This document shows, one piece after another, positions 24,050 through 31,719 of a stretch of DNA of 56,357 nucleotides (position 1 is its first letter; every line of letters begins with the position of its first letter). Location: contig NZ_WHNY01000076.1 of NCBI RefSeq assembly GCF_013141695.1, forward strand, positions 1 to 56,357, written 5' to 3'. Made by a program: the position numbers and the translations under genes. This DNA comes from Paenibacillus plantarum (GTDB taxonomy: Bacteria; Bacillota; Bacilli; Paenibacillales; NBRC-103111). Under the pieces are notes generated by a model. The model was not told where the DNA came from. It ran no database searches and saw nothing but the letters and a program-made list of their open reading frames with translations.

Positions 24050-24748
24050 TCAAATATCGAATTGCTTCAGTTGCTGATGCAACATCTCATTCACTTCATA
24101 GATCGCTTCTTTCGCATCTTGGATGTTCCCTTGCTTAAGAGCCTCATAGATGCGGGAGTTGATCCTTCTCCCCTGTCTCGGATTGGATAGAGACTGCGGA
24201 TTCATTGTTCGATAGGAAACAACTTTGCACATATATTTACCTTTTATTTGCTCCAGAATCTGCATCATGTTCTGATTGTGAACGGTAGTTAGAATCGTCT
24301 CAATAAATAGCAGCGAACTTTCATAATAGAGCCAGTGATCACCGTCATCCGCCGCTTGAATTTGACGATCCAGATGGCCTCGTAACGACGTCAAATCGAA
24401 GGAAAGTCCTCGCTTTTCAGCAACATCGAACGCATAAATCTGCATAGAAACCAATACTTCAAACATGTCACAAAACTCTTTGAACGAAATATTTTTAACA
24501 AAAACGCCCCTGCCCCTTATCGACTCCACGAAACCTTCTTGCTCCAGTAAAGAAATAGCCGCCCGAATCGGCGTTCTACTCATGTTCAGTTGATCCGCCA
24601 ATTCATTCTCTGATAAAAGGGTGCCAGGCAAATAATTCGCATGAATAATGTGATTCCGAATTTCTTGGTAGGCTTTCTTTTCTAGCGATGGTTTGGCCTC
24701 ACTTTTTGTTTGAAGAAGATGTCGTGGCTGTGTAAATAATGAACTCAT
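24050..24748 (-). CDS. GntR family regulator with FCD-type domain
   Basis: A 232-residue regulator. The winged helix-turn-helix lies at about residues 20-85 (ENELADQLNMSRTPIRAAISLLEQEG, then IRGRGVFV), followed by an all-helical effector domain of the FadR/FCD type with a C-terminal helix LKQGNIQDAKEAIYEVNEMLHQQLKQF. FCD domains bind metal and small carboxylates or sugar acids. Its ATG overlaps the permease stop by one base (TAATG), so it is in the operon and is likely to control it. I do not see an obvious operator. Confidence 0.92.
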   Translation of the reverse strand: MSSLFTQPRHLLQTKSEAKPSLEKKAYQEIRNHIIHANYLPGTLLSENELADQLNMSRTPIRAAISLLEQEGFVESIRGRGVFVKNISFKEFCDMFEVLVSMQIYAFDVAEKRGLSFDLTSLRGHLDRQIQAADDGDHWLYYESSLLFIETILTTVHNQNMMQILEQIKGKYMCKVVSYRTMNPQSLSNPRQGRRINSRIYEALKQGNIQDAKEAIYEVNEMLHQQLKQFDI

Positions 24749-25578
24749 TAACGCAAACCGCCTTTGACGAACGAATCGATAATTTGACGCTGTAGAATAA
24801 AATAAAGCAGAAGAATCGGCAAGCTTGCCATGGTTGTCGCCGCCATCATCGGACCCCACAGATTAGCGTCTGTGGACATAAACGACTGCAACCCGATTTG
24901 GAGTGTGGCATGCTCCGGTTTGTTCGTGACCAGTAACGGCCAGAAGTAGTCATTCCATGAGGAAATGAATAGTAGCACGCCTATAGAAGCAATCGATGCA
25001 CGTAAATTCGGGAAAATCGTTCGCCACAACACGCTCCAGTCGGATGCCCCATCCAGATGAGCCGCTTCAATTAACGTTCGCGGGAACGATTTGAAGGTGT
25101 TGTACAGCTGGAGCACTGCAAATGCGGACACGATGTTCGGGATGATTAACCCCATCAAGGAATTCCGCAGCCCCCACCCGCTAATAACCACATAGTTAGG
25201 AATCATGATGACCTGAAATGGAACCAGCCATGTCAATGAAATTAAACCGTAGAAGAAACCTTTGCCGCGAAAATCCCAGCGTGTGAACGCATATGCCGCC
25301 AGAATGCTCGTGAGCAATTGGGCTGCTGTTTGACTTATAGCAACGATAATCGAGTTCGTCATCATACGAGCCATAGGAATGGCGTGCCATGCCTGCACGT
25401 AGTTATCGAACGTCCAGTGCGTGGGAAGCAGTGACGTGGAGTACACTTCACCTGCTGGTTTAAAGGATGTGTTTAACATCCAGTAGAATGGGAAAATCGC
25501 AAGAAAGCTAAGCAATATCAATACGGTATGCTTACCGACGGTTGCGCTGCGGGATCCATTCAATCGCGGATTCTTCAT
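24748..25578 (-). CDS. carbohydrate-type ABC transporter permease (MalG/UgpE-like)
   Basis: A 276-residue permease with about six transmembrane helices. Seen: the EAA loop EAAHLDGASDWSVLWRTIFP, which contacts the ATPase, and the opening helix LILLSFLAIFPFYWMLNTSF typical of CUT1 inner components of the MalG/UgpE type. It forms a heterodimer with the product of the preceding gene. No ATPase gene is present here; CUT1 systems in Firmicutes often share an MsmX-type ATPase encoded elsewhere. A GGAGGATC ribosome-binding site precedes its ATG. Confidence 0.94.
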   Translation of the reverse strand: MKNPRLNGSRSATVGKHTVLILLSFLAIFPFYWMLNTSFKPAGEVYSTSLLPTHWTFDNYVQAWHAIPMARMMTNSIIVAISQTAAQLLTSILAAYAFTRWDFRGKGFFYGLISLTWLVPFQVIMIPNYVVISGWGLRNSLMGLIIPNIVSAFAVLQLYNTFKSFPRTLIEAAHLDGASDWSVLWRTIFPNLRASIASIGVLLFISSWNDYFWPLLVTNKPEHATLQIGLQSFMSTDANLWGPMMAATTMASLPILLLYFILQRQIIDSFVKGGLR

Positions 25579-25590
25579 GCTGATCCTCCT

Positions 25591-26550
25591 TTAGTTGTCG
25601 TAAAACGAGAGCTTTTTCGAGAGTTTCATGAAGCCTAATGAAATAAGTCCAGAACCAATAAACACGCACACAGCGGCTGCTGAGCTCCAACCTACGGAGA
25701 ACGTTTTGAACCCGTACGTCCATAGCAAGTAATAAATGTTTGTCGTTGAATTGAGTGGCCCTCCCTGCGTCAATACATTGACATAGGAGAAGCTCCACTC
25801 TGCAGCAAACAACGTACTGAGCATCGCCATAAACATAATCGTAGGCGACAACAATGGCAGCAAAACGTACCAAATGATCTGATAACGATTCGCTCGATCG
25901 ATTCTAGCGGCTTCTATATAATCTTTGCTAATCCCGGTCATCGCTGCGGAGAAAATCAACGTACTGAAGCTGAGCAGCTTCCAACCCGTGATGAACGTGA
26001 TCGACCAGATCGCCCACCGCTCATCGGAGAAGAAGCGTATCGGTTCCTGAATGTGCAACACAGCCTGCAACGTTTTATTGAGAATACCGCCCATTGGATT
26101 CATAATCCAGTTCCAAACGGCTGATACCGCAACAGGTGCCATAATCATGGGTACAAAAATTAACGCTCGGTACGCATTGCGAGTACGCTGCCCAATGTTG
26201 TCCGTGGCAATCGCAATCAGTAGCGGCAAAAGTAGCGAAAATGGCATAACGCCCACCGTGTAAAACAAGGTATTCAATAAGGCTCTACTCATCTCGGGAA
26301 GAGTAACTAGCTTCTCAAAGTTATCCAATCCCATGAATTCCTTCGGGGATGTCGGCAGCATGTTCCACTCGTAGAAGCTGAGCTGAAAGGTCTCGATTAA
26401 AGGACGATAGATCCAGAAGCCAATCGAAATCATCACCGGCAACAAATATAAATAAGGGATCAACTTTTTATAGGGGAACGGTCTTTTTACCTGCTGCACC
26501 GACTTCGGACGAGCCTTAGAAACTGTCCTCGTGATTGCATTGCTATTCAT
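25591..26550 (-). CDS. carbohydrate-type ABC transporter permease (MalF/UgpA-like)
   Basis: A 319-residue CUT1 permease. Seen: a basic N-terminal tail, the helix IPYLYLLPVMISIGFWIYRP, a stretch MGLDNFEKLV, and the EAA loop IEAARIDRANRYQIIWYVLLP. It pairs with the downstream MalG-like permease, and the transporter probably recruits a shared ATPase. It follows the binding-protein gene after a 102-base gap that holds an intercistronic hairpin, and precedes the second permease by 12 bases. Confidence 0.94.
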   Translation of the reverse strand: MNSNAITRTVSKARPKSVQQVKRPFPYKKLIPYLYLLPVMISIGFWIYRPLIETFQLSFYEWNMLPTSPKEFMGLDNFEKLVTLPEMSRALLNTLFYTVGVMPFSLLLPLLIAIATDNIGQRTRNAYRALIFVPMIMAPVAVSAVWNWIMNPMGGILNKTLQAVLHIQEPIRFFSDERWAIWSITFITGWKLLSFSTLIFSAAMTGISKDYIEAARIDRANRYQIIWYVLLPLLSPTIMFMAMLSTLFAAEWSFSYVNVLTQGGPLNSTTNIYYLLWTYGFKTFSVGWSSAAAVCVFIGSGLISLGFMKLSKKLSFYDN

Positions 26551-26612
26551 GGTATCCCTCCTGAATGTCTAGAACGGTCTCTCGGCGATCATCGAATGAC
26601 CGATTCATGGCA

Positions 26613-26645
26613 GAAGACAGAAGGAAATGACTACCTCCTGTCTTC
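26613..26645 (-). terminator. intercistronic hairpin after the binding-protein gene
   Basis: On the minus strand GAAGACAGGAGG pairs with CCTTCTGTCTTC (one G-T) across a 9-nt loop, with no T run after it. Such hairpins after a binding-protein gene commonly act as 3' RNA-stabilisers or partial terminators, giving more binding protein than permease. Confidence 0.65.
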
Positions 26646-26652
26646 GCACCCA

Positions 26653-27945
26653 TTATGGCATTAGTGATTGTGCACGTTTCTGAGCATCCTGCATGATGGA
26701 CGTGGTATCTCCCGAACTCTGAATTGACTTCTGCACGCCTTCCAGCAAGATCGTCTCGATTTGGCTCCATTTTGAACCTGGATAGGATACCCAAGGCTGC
26801 AAGCGTGTCAGCTGGTCTAGATTTGGTTTCACCAACGGATTGGCTGCCACCCAGTCCTTCAAATACTTCGGATCATCCACAATAGCTGGGCGAAGCGGCA
26901 GATACCCGATTTTGGACGTAATGATCGTGTAGCCCCGCTCACTGGTAACAAACTTGAGGAATTCCCACGCTGCCTGCTGTTTCGCTTTATCATCAGATAA
27001 CACGAACAAGGCACTTCCTGAGTTCACTGGTGTTGTAGGTTTACTTCCGAAGGATGGCATCTGGACAGCTTTCAGATCCCAGCCTCCAGCTTTAGAAGCA
27101 CTGAGCAAGGCGCTCTGTAATGCGCTTGTATACAGCAGCATCCCAACCTTCGATTCGCTGAACGCTTGAATCACTTCCGTGTCGTTCATCTTGTCGCTTG
27201 CGCCACTTTGAACGAGATCCTGCCACATCTTGATCGCGCCAATCGCTGCGGGTTCACCGAACTGAATCGTTTTGCGGTCATCCGATAGCACCTTACCGCC
27301 GTTGCTGCCGATCAAGGCCTGGACAATCCAGTCCGCTCCGGCTGCACCACCTACATGCACACCAGAAGCTTTCGTTTTGGCAGCGATCTGCAGCGCATAG
27401 GTCTTCACTTCTTCCCACGTTTTCGGAGGGTTTTCTGGGTCAAGACCCGCATCCTTGAATAGCTTTGCATTATAAAATAAGACCGGTGTGCTGAATGTAA
27501 AAGGAAGTCCATATGTTTTGCCCTTCAGTTGACCTAATTTCAGTCCATTCGGAGAGAAGCCTTCGAAGTTCTTCTTCAGCTCGTCAGCAGGCACAATATC
27601 CTCCAATGCCTTCGCATTGTAGTTCTGAACGGCATAATCCAACCCATCGAATACGAGCTGCGCAACGTCAGGTCGCGAACCTGCCGCGATATCTGCCTGT
27701 ACCTTCGTATTAATTTCCGTTGACGTAACCGGAATCGCATCGATCTTAATGTTCGGATGAGCTGCCTCGAATTCCGTAATCAGTTGCTGAGTGCCTTCCT
27801 TTTGACTAGCGATCGCTAAGTTGTAGCTATAGAAAGAAATCGTAACTGGCCCGGTTGATGCACTCTCCTTGCCATTTCCACATGCTGCTGTTACCAGTGC
27901 AGTTAATGAAAGCAACATTATGATCTTTGTTTTGGTTCGTGACAT
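26653..27945 (-). CDS. ABC transporter substrate-binding lipoprotein (CUT1 family)
   Basis: A 430-residue lipoprotein of the extracellular solute-binding family 1 (MalE/UgpB relatives). Seen: signal peptide and lipobox LVTAACGN, Cys22 being the lipid site; the motif SFYSYNLAIASQKEGTQQL at the start of the mature part; and KLGQLKGKTYGLPFTFSTPV and WEFLKFVTSERGY later, as in this family. The start at 27945 (MSRTKTK) has AAGGAG 7 nt upstream; the frame opens 66 bases earlier. Neighbours encoding phosphoesterases suggest it may carry a phosphorylated or phosphodiester compound, but the binding residues do not reveal the ligand. Confidence 0.94.
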   Translation of the reverse strand: MSRTKTKIIMLLSLTALVTAACGNGKESASTGPVTISFYSYNLAIASQKEGTQQLITEFEAAHPNIKIDAIPVTSTEINTKVQADIAAGSRPDVAQLVFDGLDYAVQNYNAKALEDIVPADELKKNFEGFSPNGLKLGQLKGKTYGLPFTFSTPVLFYNAKLFKDAGLDPENPPKTWEEVKTYALQIAAKTKASGVHVGGAAGADWIVQALIGSNGGKVLSDDRKTIQFGEPAAIGAIKMWQDLVQSGASDKMNDTEVIQAFSESKVGMLLYTSALQSALLSASKAGGWDLKAVQMPSFGSKPTTPVNSGSALFVLSDDKAKQQAAWEFLKFVTSERGYTIITSKIGYLPLRPAIVDDPKYLKDWVAANPLVKPNLDQLTRLQPWVSYPGSKWSQIETILLEGVQKSIQSSGDTTSIMQDAQKRAQSLMP

Positions 27946-27982
27946 GTCACAGCTCCTTCTTATTATCGATCTATGGGTAGGA

Positions 27983-28813
27983 TTAGGCCTCAGCATGAAT
28001 CTTGGATACATTCATTTCATATAGCAAACGTTGTTCACCGGGCAAGGTCATGGGTTGTACGATCATTTGTCCGTTCTTCACCGTGATCAAGTTGTAACCA
28101 GATCTATCGATGAATCGCATGTTCGTCGACGAAGACGGATCCAGACCGAAGGCAAGTCCATCTGCGGCTGCGCACAAAATACCATTAAAAACACCGACAT
28201 TATGATAATGAATGTGCCCCGACAATAAGCCAATCACGTCCGTTCCTTCGATGACGTTTGCCAAGTCCTGCGGGTTTTCCAATAGATGATCATCCATTAT
28301 TACCGTAGGTGTCTTCACAACCGGATGATGGTGCACAATAATCGTTCCAGATGGTGCCGGCTCAGCTAGCACTTGCTCTAGCCAGGCGAGTTGTACGTCA
28401 TCAAGTCTACCGCCATGAGTCCCTGGTACTTGTGTATTTAATATCACGATGCGGAGGCCATCGGCCATAAAGCTATAGTAATAGGACTCGTTCGATGGCT
28501 CTTCTTCTAAGAAACCTTCGCGAAATGGCTCGCGGAAATCATGATTGCCCAGCGCGACATGAATCGGAATACCGAGAAGCGCTTCTTCTTCGTCTAGCAG
28601 CTTTTTGAGAAAACGATAGTCTTCCAAATTGCCATCATGCGTCAAATCACCGCTAATTACCACGAAGGATGGTTTCGCCTCCAAGGTGCGAATTTCCGCA
28701 CAAGCAGCGCGCAGCTTATCTGACATTTCGAGGCCGAACAATGGTTTCTTTCCTGGTGTGCTGATGTGAATATCCGTTAATTGTATGAAAAAGATCGGTT
28801 CTTTCGTCGTCAT
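27983..28813 (-). CDS. calcineurin-like metallophosphoesterase (3',5'-cAMP/GpdQ-type)
   Basis: A 276-residue enzyme with the complete dinuclear-metal motif set: DIHIS (D-x-H), SGDLTHDG, GNHD, HHHPVV and SGHIHYHN. This combination is typical of the GpdQ/CpdA branch, which cleaves phosphodiesters such as glycerophosphodiesters or cyclic nucleotides. No signal peptide, so it acts in the cytoplasm. I choose the ATG at 28813; the GTG nine bases upstream is too close to GGGGAG. One base separates it from the stop of the preceding phosphoesterase, and 37 bases from the binding-protein gene. Confidence 0.9.
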   Translation of the reverse strand: MTTKEPIFFIQLTDIHISTPGKKPLFGLEMSDKLRAACAEIRTLEAKPSFVVISGDLTHDGNLEDYRFLKKLLDEEEALLGIPIHVALGNHDFREPFREGFLEEEPSNESYYYSFMADGLRIVILNTQVPGTHGGRLDDVQLAWLEQVLAEPAPSGTIIVHHHPVVKTPTVIMDDHLLENPQDLANVIEGTDVIGLLSGHIHYHNVGVFNGILCAAADGLAFGLDPSSSTNMRFIDRSGYNLITVKNGQMIVQPMTLPGEQRLLYEMNVSKIHAEA

Positions 28814-28814
28814 G

Positions 28815-29822
28815 TTAGACACTCTCCCCGTGAACGTGTTGATGAGGCTGATAAGCTGTTAAATCATTGACACCATCCAGATGAATAACGCGATATGTAG
28901 GCATTCCTCCGCGCATGGTGACCCATAACACGACATTCTCGTCACTAGGATTCGTGCCATCCCCATGTGCAAGACCACCTGTTCTACCTAGCTGTATGAA
29001 CTCTGCATTACCTTTTCGAGAATACTCCATCGCATGCAAATGCCCAGCAAAAATGGTGTAGGAGCGTTTCCCAAGCATCCCAATGAGCTCTTGGTATTCT
29101 TCGCTTTCTGATTTCCAACCTGGCTTATGCATGTTGACGAACGTCCATTTTACATCTGCATTGTTGGCCAGTACGCGTCTAAAGTAAGCAAGTTGCTCCT
29201 CGCCCAAACTCAGCTTGATCTTGCCAAAACCTTGTAGTTCCTCAGGTGTGAGTTGCCCTTTCAGTTCATCAACAAAAGCACTCATGTGTTCATTGGCGCG
29301 TTCAGGTTCGCGTTTCACGTCCGCTGTTATCCGTTTGATGATGTCGATAAATGCATCGGAGAACTCATCCGGTGTATGCTCCGTATTTAAAGAAAGGAAG
29401 AGTGTATCCCCTACACGAAACGCGTAGTAGTCCAAGCCTCTGCGCTCGCGCCATACCTCTGCCATCGTTAGATTGCCATAGTCGTGATTGCCGATGACCG
29501 GAAAGAAAGGTAGTCCCATCGCGGCAATTTTGCCGTCAATGTCATCCCATTCCTGATGTGTGTCCGCGGCGTTATTCCAATAGCCTTCGATCAAATCACC
29601 AACTGCCAAGACAAAGTCAGGCTTCAAATCCTTCACCATGTCCAGCGCCTTCTCAAAAACCCCCTCCGTCGCCATCCCGCAACGGTCCCCCATCACAACA
29701 AACGAAAAGTCTTCTCCCAGTTGACTAGGCATGCTCCCAAACCAAGGGCGTTTCTCTGTGTTCACTTGCTGATCCTCAAAGATCGTTACGTTCTTCTTTT
29801 CATCGAGCTGTACAGTTTGCAT
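28815..29822 (-). CDS. metallophosphoesterase, GDR-x-G subfamily
   Basis: A 335-residue metallophosphoesterase, first gene of the operon. Seen: VVMGDRCGMA at motif I, AVGDLIEGYWNN, GNHDYGN, NMHKPGW and FAGHLHAMEYS. Motif I lacks the usual His of D-x-H and has Cys; I recall a subfamily in which this position is Thr (GDRTGG), so the change is probably a subfamily trait rather than decay. The segment DDIDGKIAAMGLPFFPVIGN is also subfamily-like. No signal peptide. Substrate unknown. It and the following phosphoesterase are paralogous only in fold, not close relatives. Confidence 0.88.
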   Translation of the reverse strand: MQTVQLDEKKNVTIFEDQQVNTEKRPWFGSMPSQLGEDFSFVVMGDRCGMATEGVFEKALDMVKDLKPDFVLAVGDLIEGYWNNAADTHQEWDDIDGKIAAMGLPFFPVIGNHDYGNLTMAEVWRERRGLDYYAFRVGDTLFLSLNTEHTPDEFSDAFIDIIKRITADVKREPERANEHMSAFVDELKGQLTPEELQGFGKIKLSLGEEQLAYFRRVLANNADVKWTFVNMHKPGWKSESEEYQELIGMLGKRSYTIFAGHLHAMEYSRKGNAEFIQLGRTGGLAHGDGTNPSDENVVLWVTMRGGMPTYRVIHLDGVNDLTAYQPHQHVHGESV

Positions 29823-29965
29823 GGTTCCTATCTCCCTTCTATTGGTGAAAGCTTGTTCTTATCCTTAGTATGCAGGTTGTATGTAAGCAGAATATTAGCT
29901 TGATTTATAGTTATTATTAATCTAGTTGTCCTTGGGTCTGGCTGCGGCAAAAGAAAGCCAATGCC

Positions 29966-29993
29966 AAAAAAGCGAGCCCGCGGGGGCTCGCTT
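29966..29993 (-). terminator. second terminator after rpsR
   Basis: On the minus strand AAGCGAGCCC pairs perfectly with GGGCTCGCTT across a 4-nt loop and is followed by a T run of six. It is the second of two consecutive terminators past rpsR. Confidence 0.93.
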
Positions 29994-30007
29994 CTCAACA
30001 TAAATAT

Positions 30008-30038
30008 AAAAAGAGCAACCGGTTGCCCGATTGCTCTT
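30008..30038 (-). terminator. first terminator after rpsR
   Basis: On the minus strand AAGAGCAA pairs with TTGCTCTT across a 12-nt loop that itself contains GGCAACCGG, followed by TTT-AT. It begins 12 bases past the rpsR stop. Confidence 0.85.
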
Positions 30039-30049
30039 TATTCCGAAAC

Positions 30050-30337
30050 CTATTCCGTTGTGTAAGGAAGCAACGCGATTGTACGGGAACGCTTGATAGC
30101 GATCGTCAAAGCACGTTGGTACTTAGCGGAAGTTCCAGTTACACGTCTAGGAAGAATCTTCCCGCGCTCACTGATAAACTTTTTAAGAGTCTCGATATCT
30201 TTATAATCAATATGCTTGATTTTGTTTACAGTGAAGTAACAAACCTTACGGCGTTTGCCTTTACCGCCTTTGCCACGAGGAGCAAATTTGCGATCAGCAC
30301 GATCATCACCATTATTGTCTCTTTTTTGGAAAGCCAT
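30050..30337 (-). CDS. rpsR: 30S ribosomal protein S18
   Basis: A 95-residue S18. Seen: KVCYFTVNKIKHIDYKD, LKKFISERGKILPRRVTG and the C-terminal RALTIAIKRSRTIALLPYT, the conserved core. The N-terminus carries an extra basic, Gly-rich tail (FAPRGKGGKGKRR) longer than in E. coli. S18 binds S6 in the 30S platform. It is the last gene of rpsF-ssb-rpsR and is followed by two terminators, which end the unit before the accessory operon. Confidence 0.98.
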   Translation of the reverse strand: MAFQKRDNNGDDRADRKFAPRGKGGKGKRRKVCYFTVNKIKHIDYKDIETLKKFISERGKILPRRVTGTSAKYQRALTIAIKRSRTIALLPYTTE

Positions 30338-30362
30338 TGTGTCTCTTCAGTCCTTTCTACGT

Positions 30363-30851
30363 TTAAAATGGCAAATCATCATCGGAAATATCGATCGGTT
30401 TCCCGTCATCTATGAAAGGATCCTGCTGCTCGCGCGATCCACCGCCACGATTGCTGCTTCCGCTTCCGCCGCCGTAGCCTGCATTCGCGTTTGCATTAGA
30501 TGATCCGCCCTCTTCGCGATTTCCGCCGCCGCTAGATTCAAGGAAACGTACATTGTCGGCAATAATTTCGGTCACGTAAACACGTTTTCCTTCATTGTTG
30601 TCGTAGTTACGCACTTGAATGCGTCCTTCAACTGCTGTTAAACGACCCTTACGCAAGTAATTCGCGCATGTTTCGGCGAGCTGCCTCCACGTGACGATAT
30701 TGATAAAGTCCGCTTCACGTTCTTTCGAGCCACCGCTCGTGAAAGGACGGTCTACAGCAAGTGTGAATTGGGTAACTGCTACCCCAGCAGGTGTATAACG
30801 AAGTTCTGGATCTCTGGTCAATCGACCGATAAGAATGACACGGTTCAACAT
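30363..30851 (-). CDS. ssb: single-stranded DNA-binding protein
   Basis: A 162-residue SSB that coats single-stranded DNA in replication and repair. Seen: the OB fold at 1-110 (MLNRVILIGRLTRDPELRYT, DFINIVTWRQLAETCANYLRKG, VEGRIQVRNY), then a Gly/Asn/Ser-rich disordered linker, and the acidic C-terminal tip DISDDDLPF that binds partner proteins. All key features are intact. It lies 34 bases after rpsF and 25 before rpsR. Confidence 0.98.
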   Translation of the reverse strand: MLNRVILIGRLTRDPELRYTPAGVAVTQFTLAVDRPFTSGGSKEREADFINIVTWRQLAETCANYLRKGRLTAVEGRIQVRNYDNNEGKRVYVTEIIADNVRFLESSGGGNREEGGSSNANANAGYGGGSGSSNRGGGSREQQDPFIDDGKPIDISDDDLPF

Positions 30852-30885
30852 GGAATAACCCTCCTGACGAAAATACTGGCATTGA

Positions 30886-31173
30886 TTAAGCTACGTCGTT
30901 TACGATTAAGTGACGAATAACTTCGTCCGAAATCTTAAGTACGCGATCAAGTTCAGTTACAACAGCAGGTTCTGCGTTGAAGTGTACAAGCACGTAGTGC
31001 CCGTCACGGAACTTCTTGATCTCATACGCAAGACGGCGTTTACCCATCAGGTCATGTTTGGAGATTTCTCCCCCACCGTTCGAGATGATGCCTTGAAATT
31101 TTTCTACCGTAGATTGAACAACTTCTTGCTCAACGTCAGTACGAATGATGTACATCAATTCATATTTGCGCAT
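30886..31173 (-). CDS. rpsF: 30S ribosomal protein S6
   Basis: A 95-residue S6 that pairs with S18. Seen: MRKYELMYIIR at the N-terminus and the family pattern GKRRLAYEIKKFRDGHYVLVHF at about 45-66. I start at the ATG (31173), 8 bases from GGAGG; a GTG nine bases upstream overlaps the ribosome-binding site. The long upstream leader may bind the S6-S18 complex for feedback control. Confidence 0.98.
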   Translation of the reverse strand: MRKYELMYIIRTDVEQEVVQSTVEKFQGIISNGGGEISKHDLMGKRRLAYEIKKFRDGHYVLVHFNAEPAVVTELDRVLKISDEVIRHLIVNDVA

Positions 31174-31179
31174 GTATTT

Positions 31180-31267
31180 CACCTCCTTTTGGACTAAGCG
31201 GCTCCTATTCTAACTTGCTAGGCAAGCGAAGGAGCAAGGAGCGAGGATTCTTATTCAAAACTCGCAC
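31180..31267 (-). promoter_or_regulatory. candidate S6:S18 ribosomal-protein leader of rpsF
   Basis: Between the rpsF promoter and its ribosome-binding site, the minus strand can form CTCCT ... AGGAG enclosing TTGC-CTA-GCAA, followed at once by CCG. Known S6:S18 leaders have a hairpin flanked by an unpaired CCG that S6-S18 recognises. The fold is by eye only. Confidence 0.5.
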
Positions 31268-31273
31268 CTGAAT

Positions 31274-31302
31274 ACTATAGCAAATCATGCGGCAAATTAC
31301 AA
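31274..31302 (-). promoter_or_regulatory. sigma-A promoter of rpsF-ssb-rpsR
   Basis: On the minus strand TTGTAA (31302-31297), 17 bp, TATAGT (31279-31274). The predicted start near 31267 gives a leader of about 95 nt. Confidence 0.7.
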
Positions 31303-31416
31303 GTTTTTATCACACGCTTCGCACAGGTGGAAGCTGGAAGCTCGTCAGGTACATGCTTCCCCCTTCTGCGGGCATTCTAACTATGATTGTTATTCTTACG
31401 AAGAGGTGATTCAATC

Positions 31417-31608
31417 GTGGGTGAATGGACACATTTTAATGAAGGCGATCATGTTCCTAACGACGGTGAATATATGGAAATTGGCGAGAATGCCTTCCAT
31501 ATGGGGATTAACAATCCCAAGACAGTTACCCTCCGCAAAGGGGACACTTTTCCAGCAACAAGCAATCATAATCGCAAATGGCACAAAAAGGGCGGCAAGC
31601 GAATGTAG
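31417..31608 (+). CDS. YjzC family protein
   Basis: A 63-residue protein of the YjzC-like family known from Bacillales. Seen: a start GEWTHFNEGDHVPNDGEYME, then HMGINNPKTVTLRKGDTFPA and a basic end. Initiation is at a GTG with GAAGAGGTG ahead of it; this start gives the family N-terminus. Function is unknown; homologues are small soluble proteins, sometimes associated with spores. It stands alone on the plus strand, opposite to its neighbours, between rpsF and a lipoprotein gene, and ends in a long bidirectional hairpin. Confidence 0.85.
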   Translation: MGEWTHFNEGDHVPNDGEYMEIGENAFHMGINNPKTVTLRKGDTFPATSNHNRKWHKKGGKRM

Positions 31609-31621
31609 TTCTTCTATATGA

Positions 31622-31672
31622 AAAAGAAAGGAACACCCCTCTTTAGCTTTAGTGAGAGGTGTTCCTTTCTTC
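31622..31672. terminator. bidirectional terminator between yjzC-like gene and lipoprotein
   Basis: A 12-bp perfect stem (GAAAGGAACACC, 31626-31637, with GGTGTTCCTTTC, 31658-31669), extended inward by CCTC/GAGA-type pairs, with A- and T-rich flanks. It serves the two converging genes. Confidence 0.9.
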
Positions 31673-31719
31673 CACATTCTTTTACTTCCAAATCGTCATC
31701 TTAGCTATTTAAACCCCTT

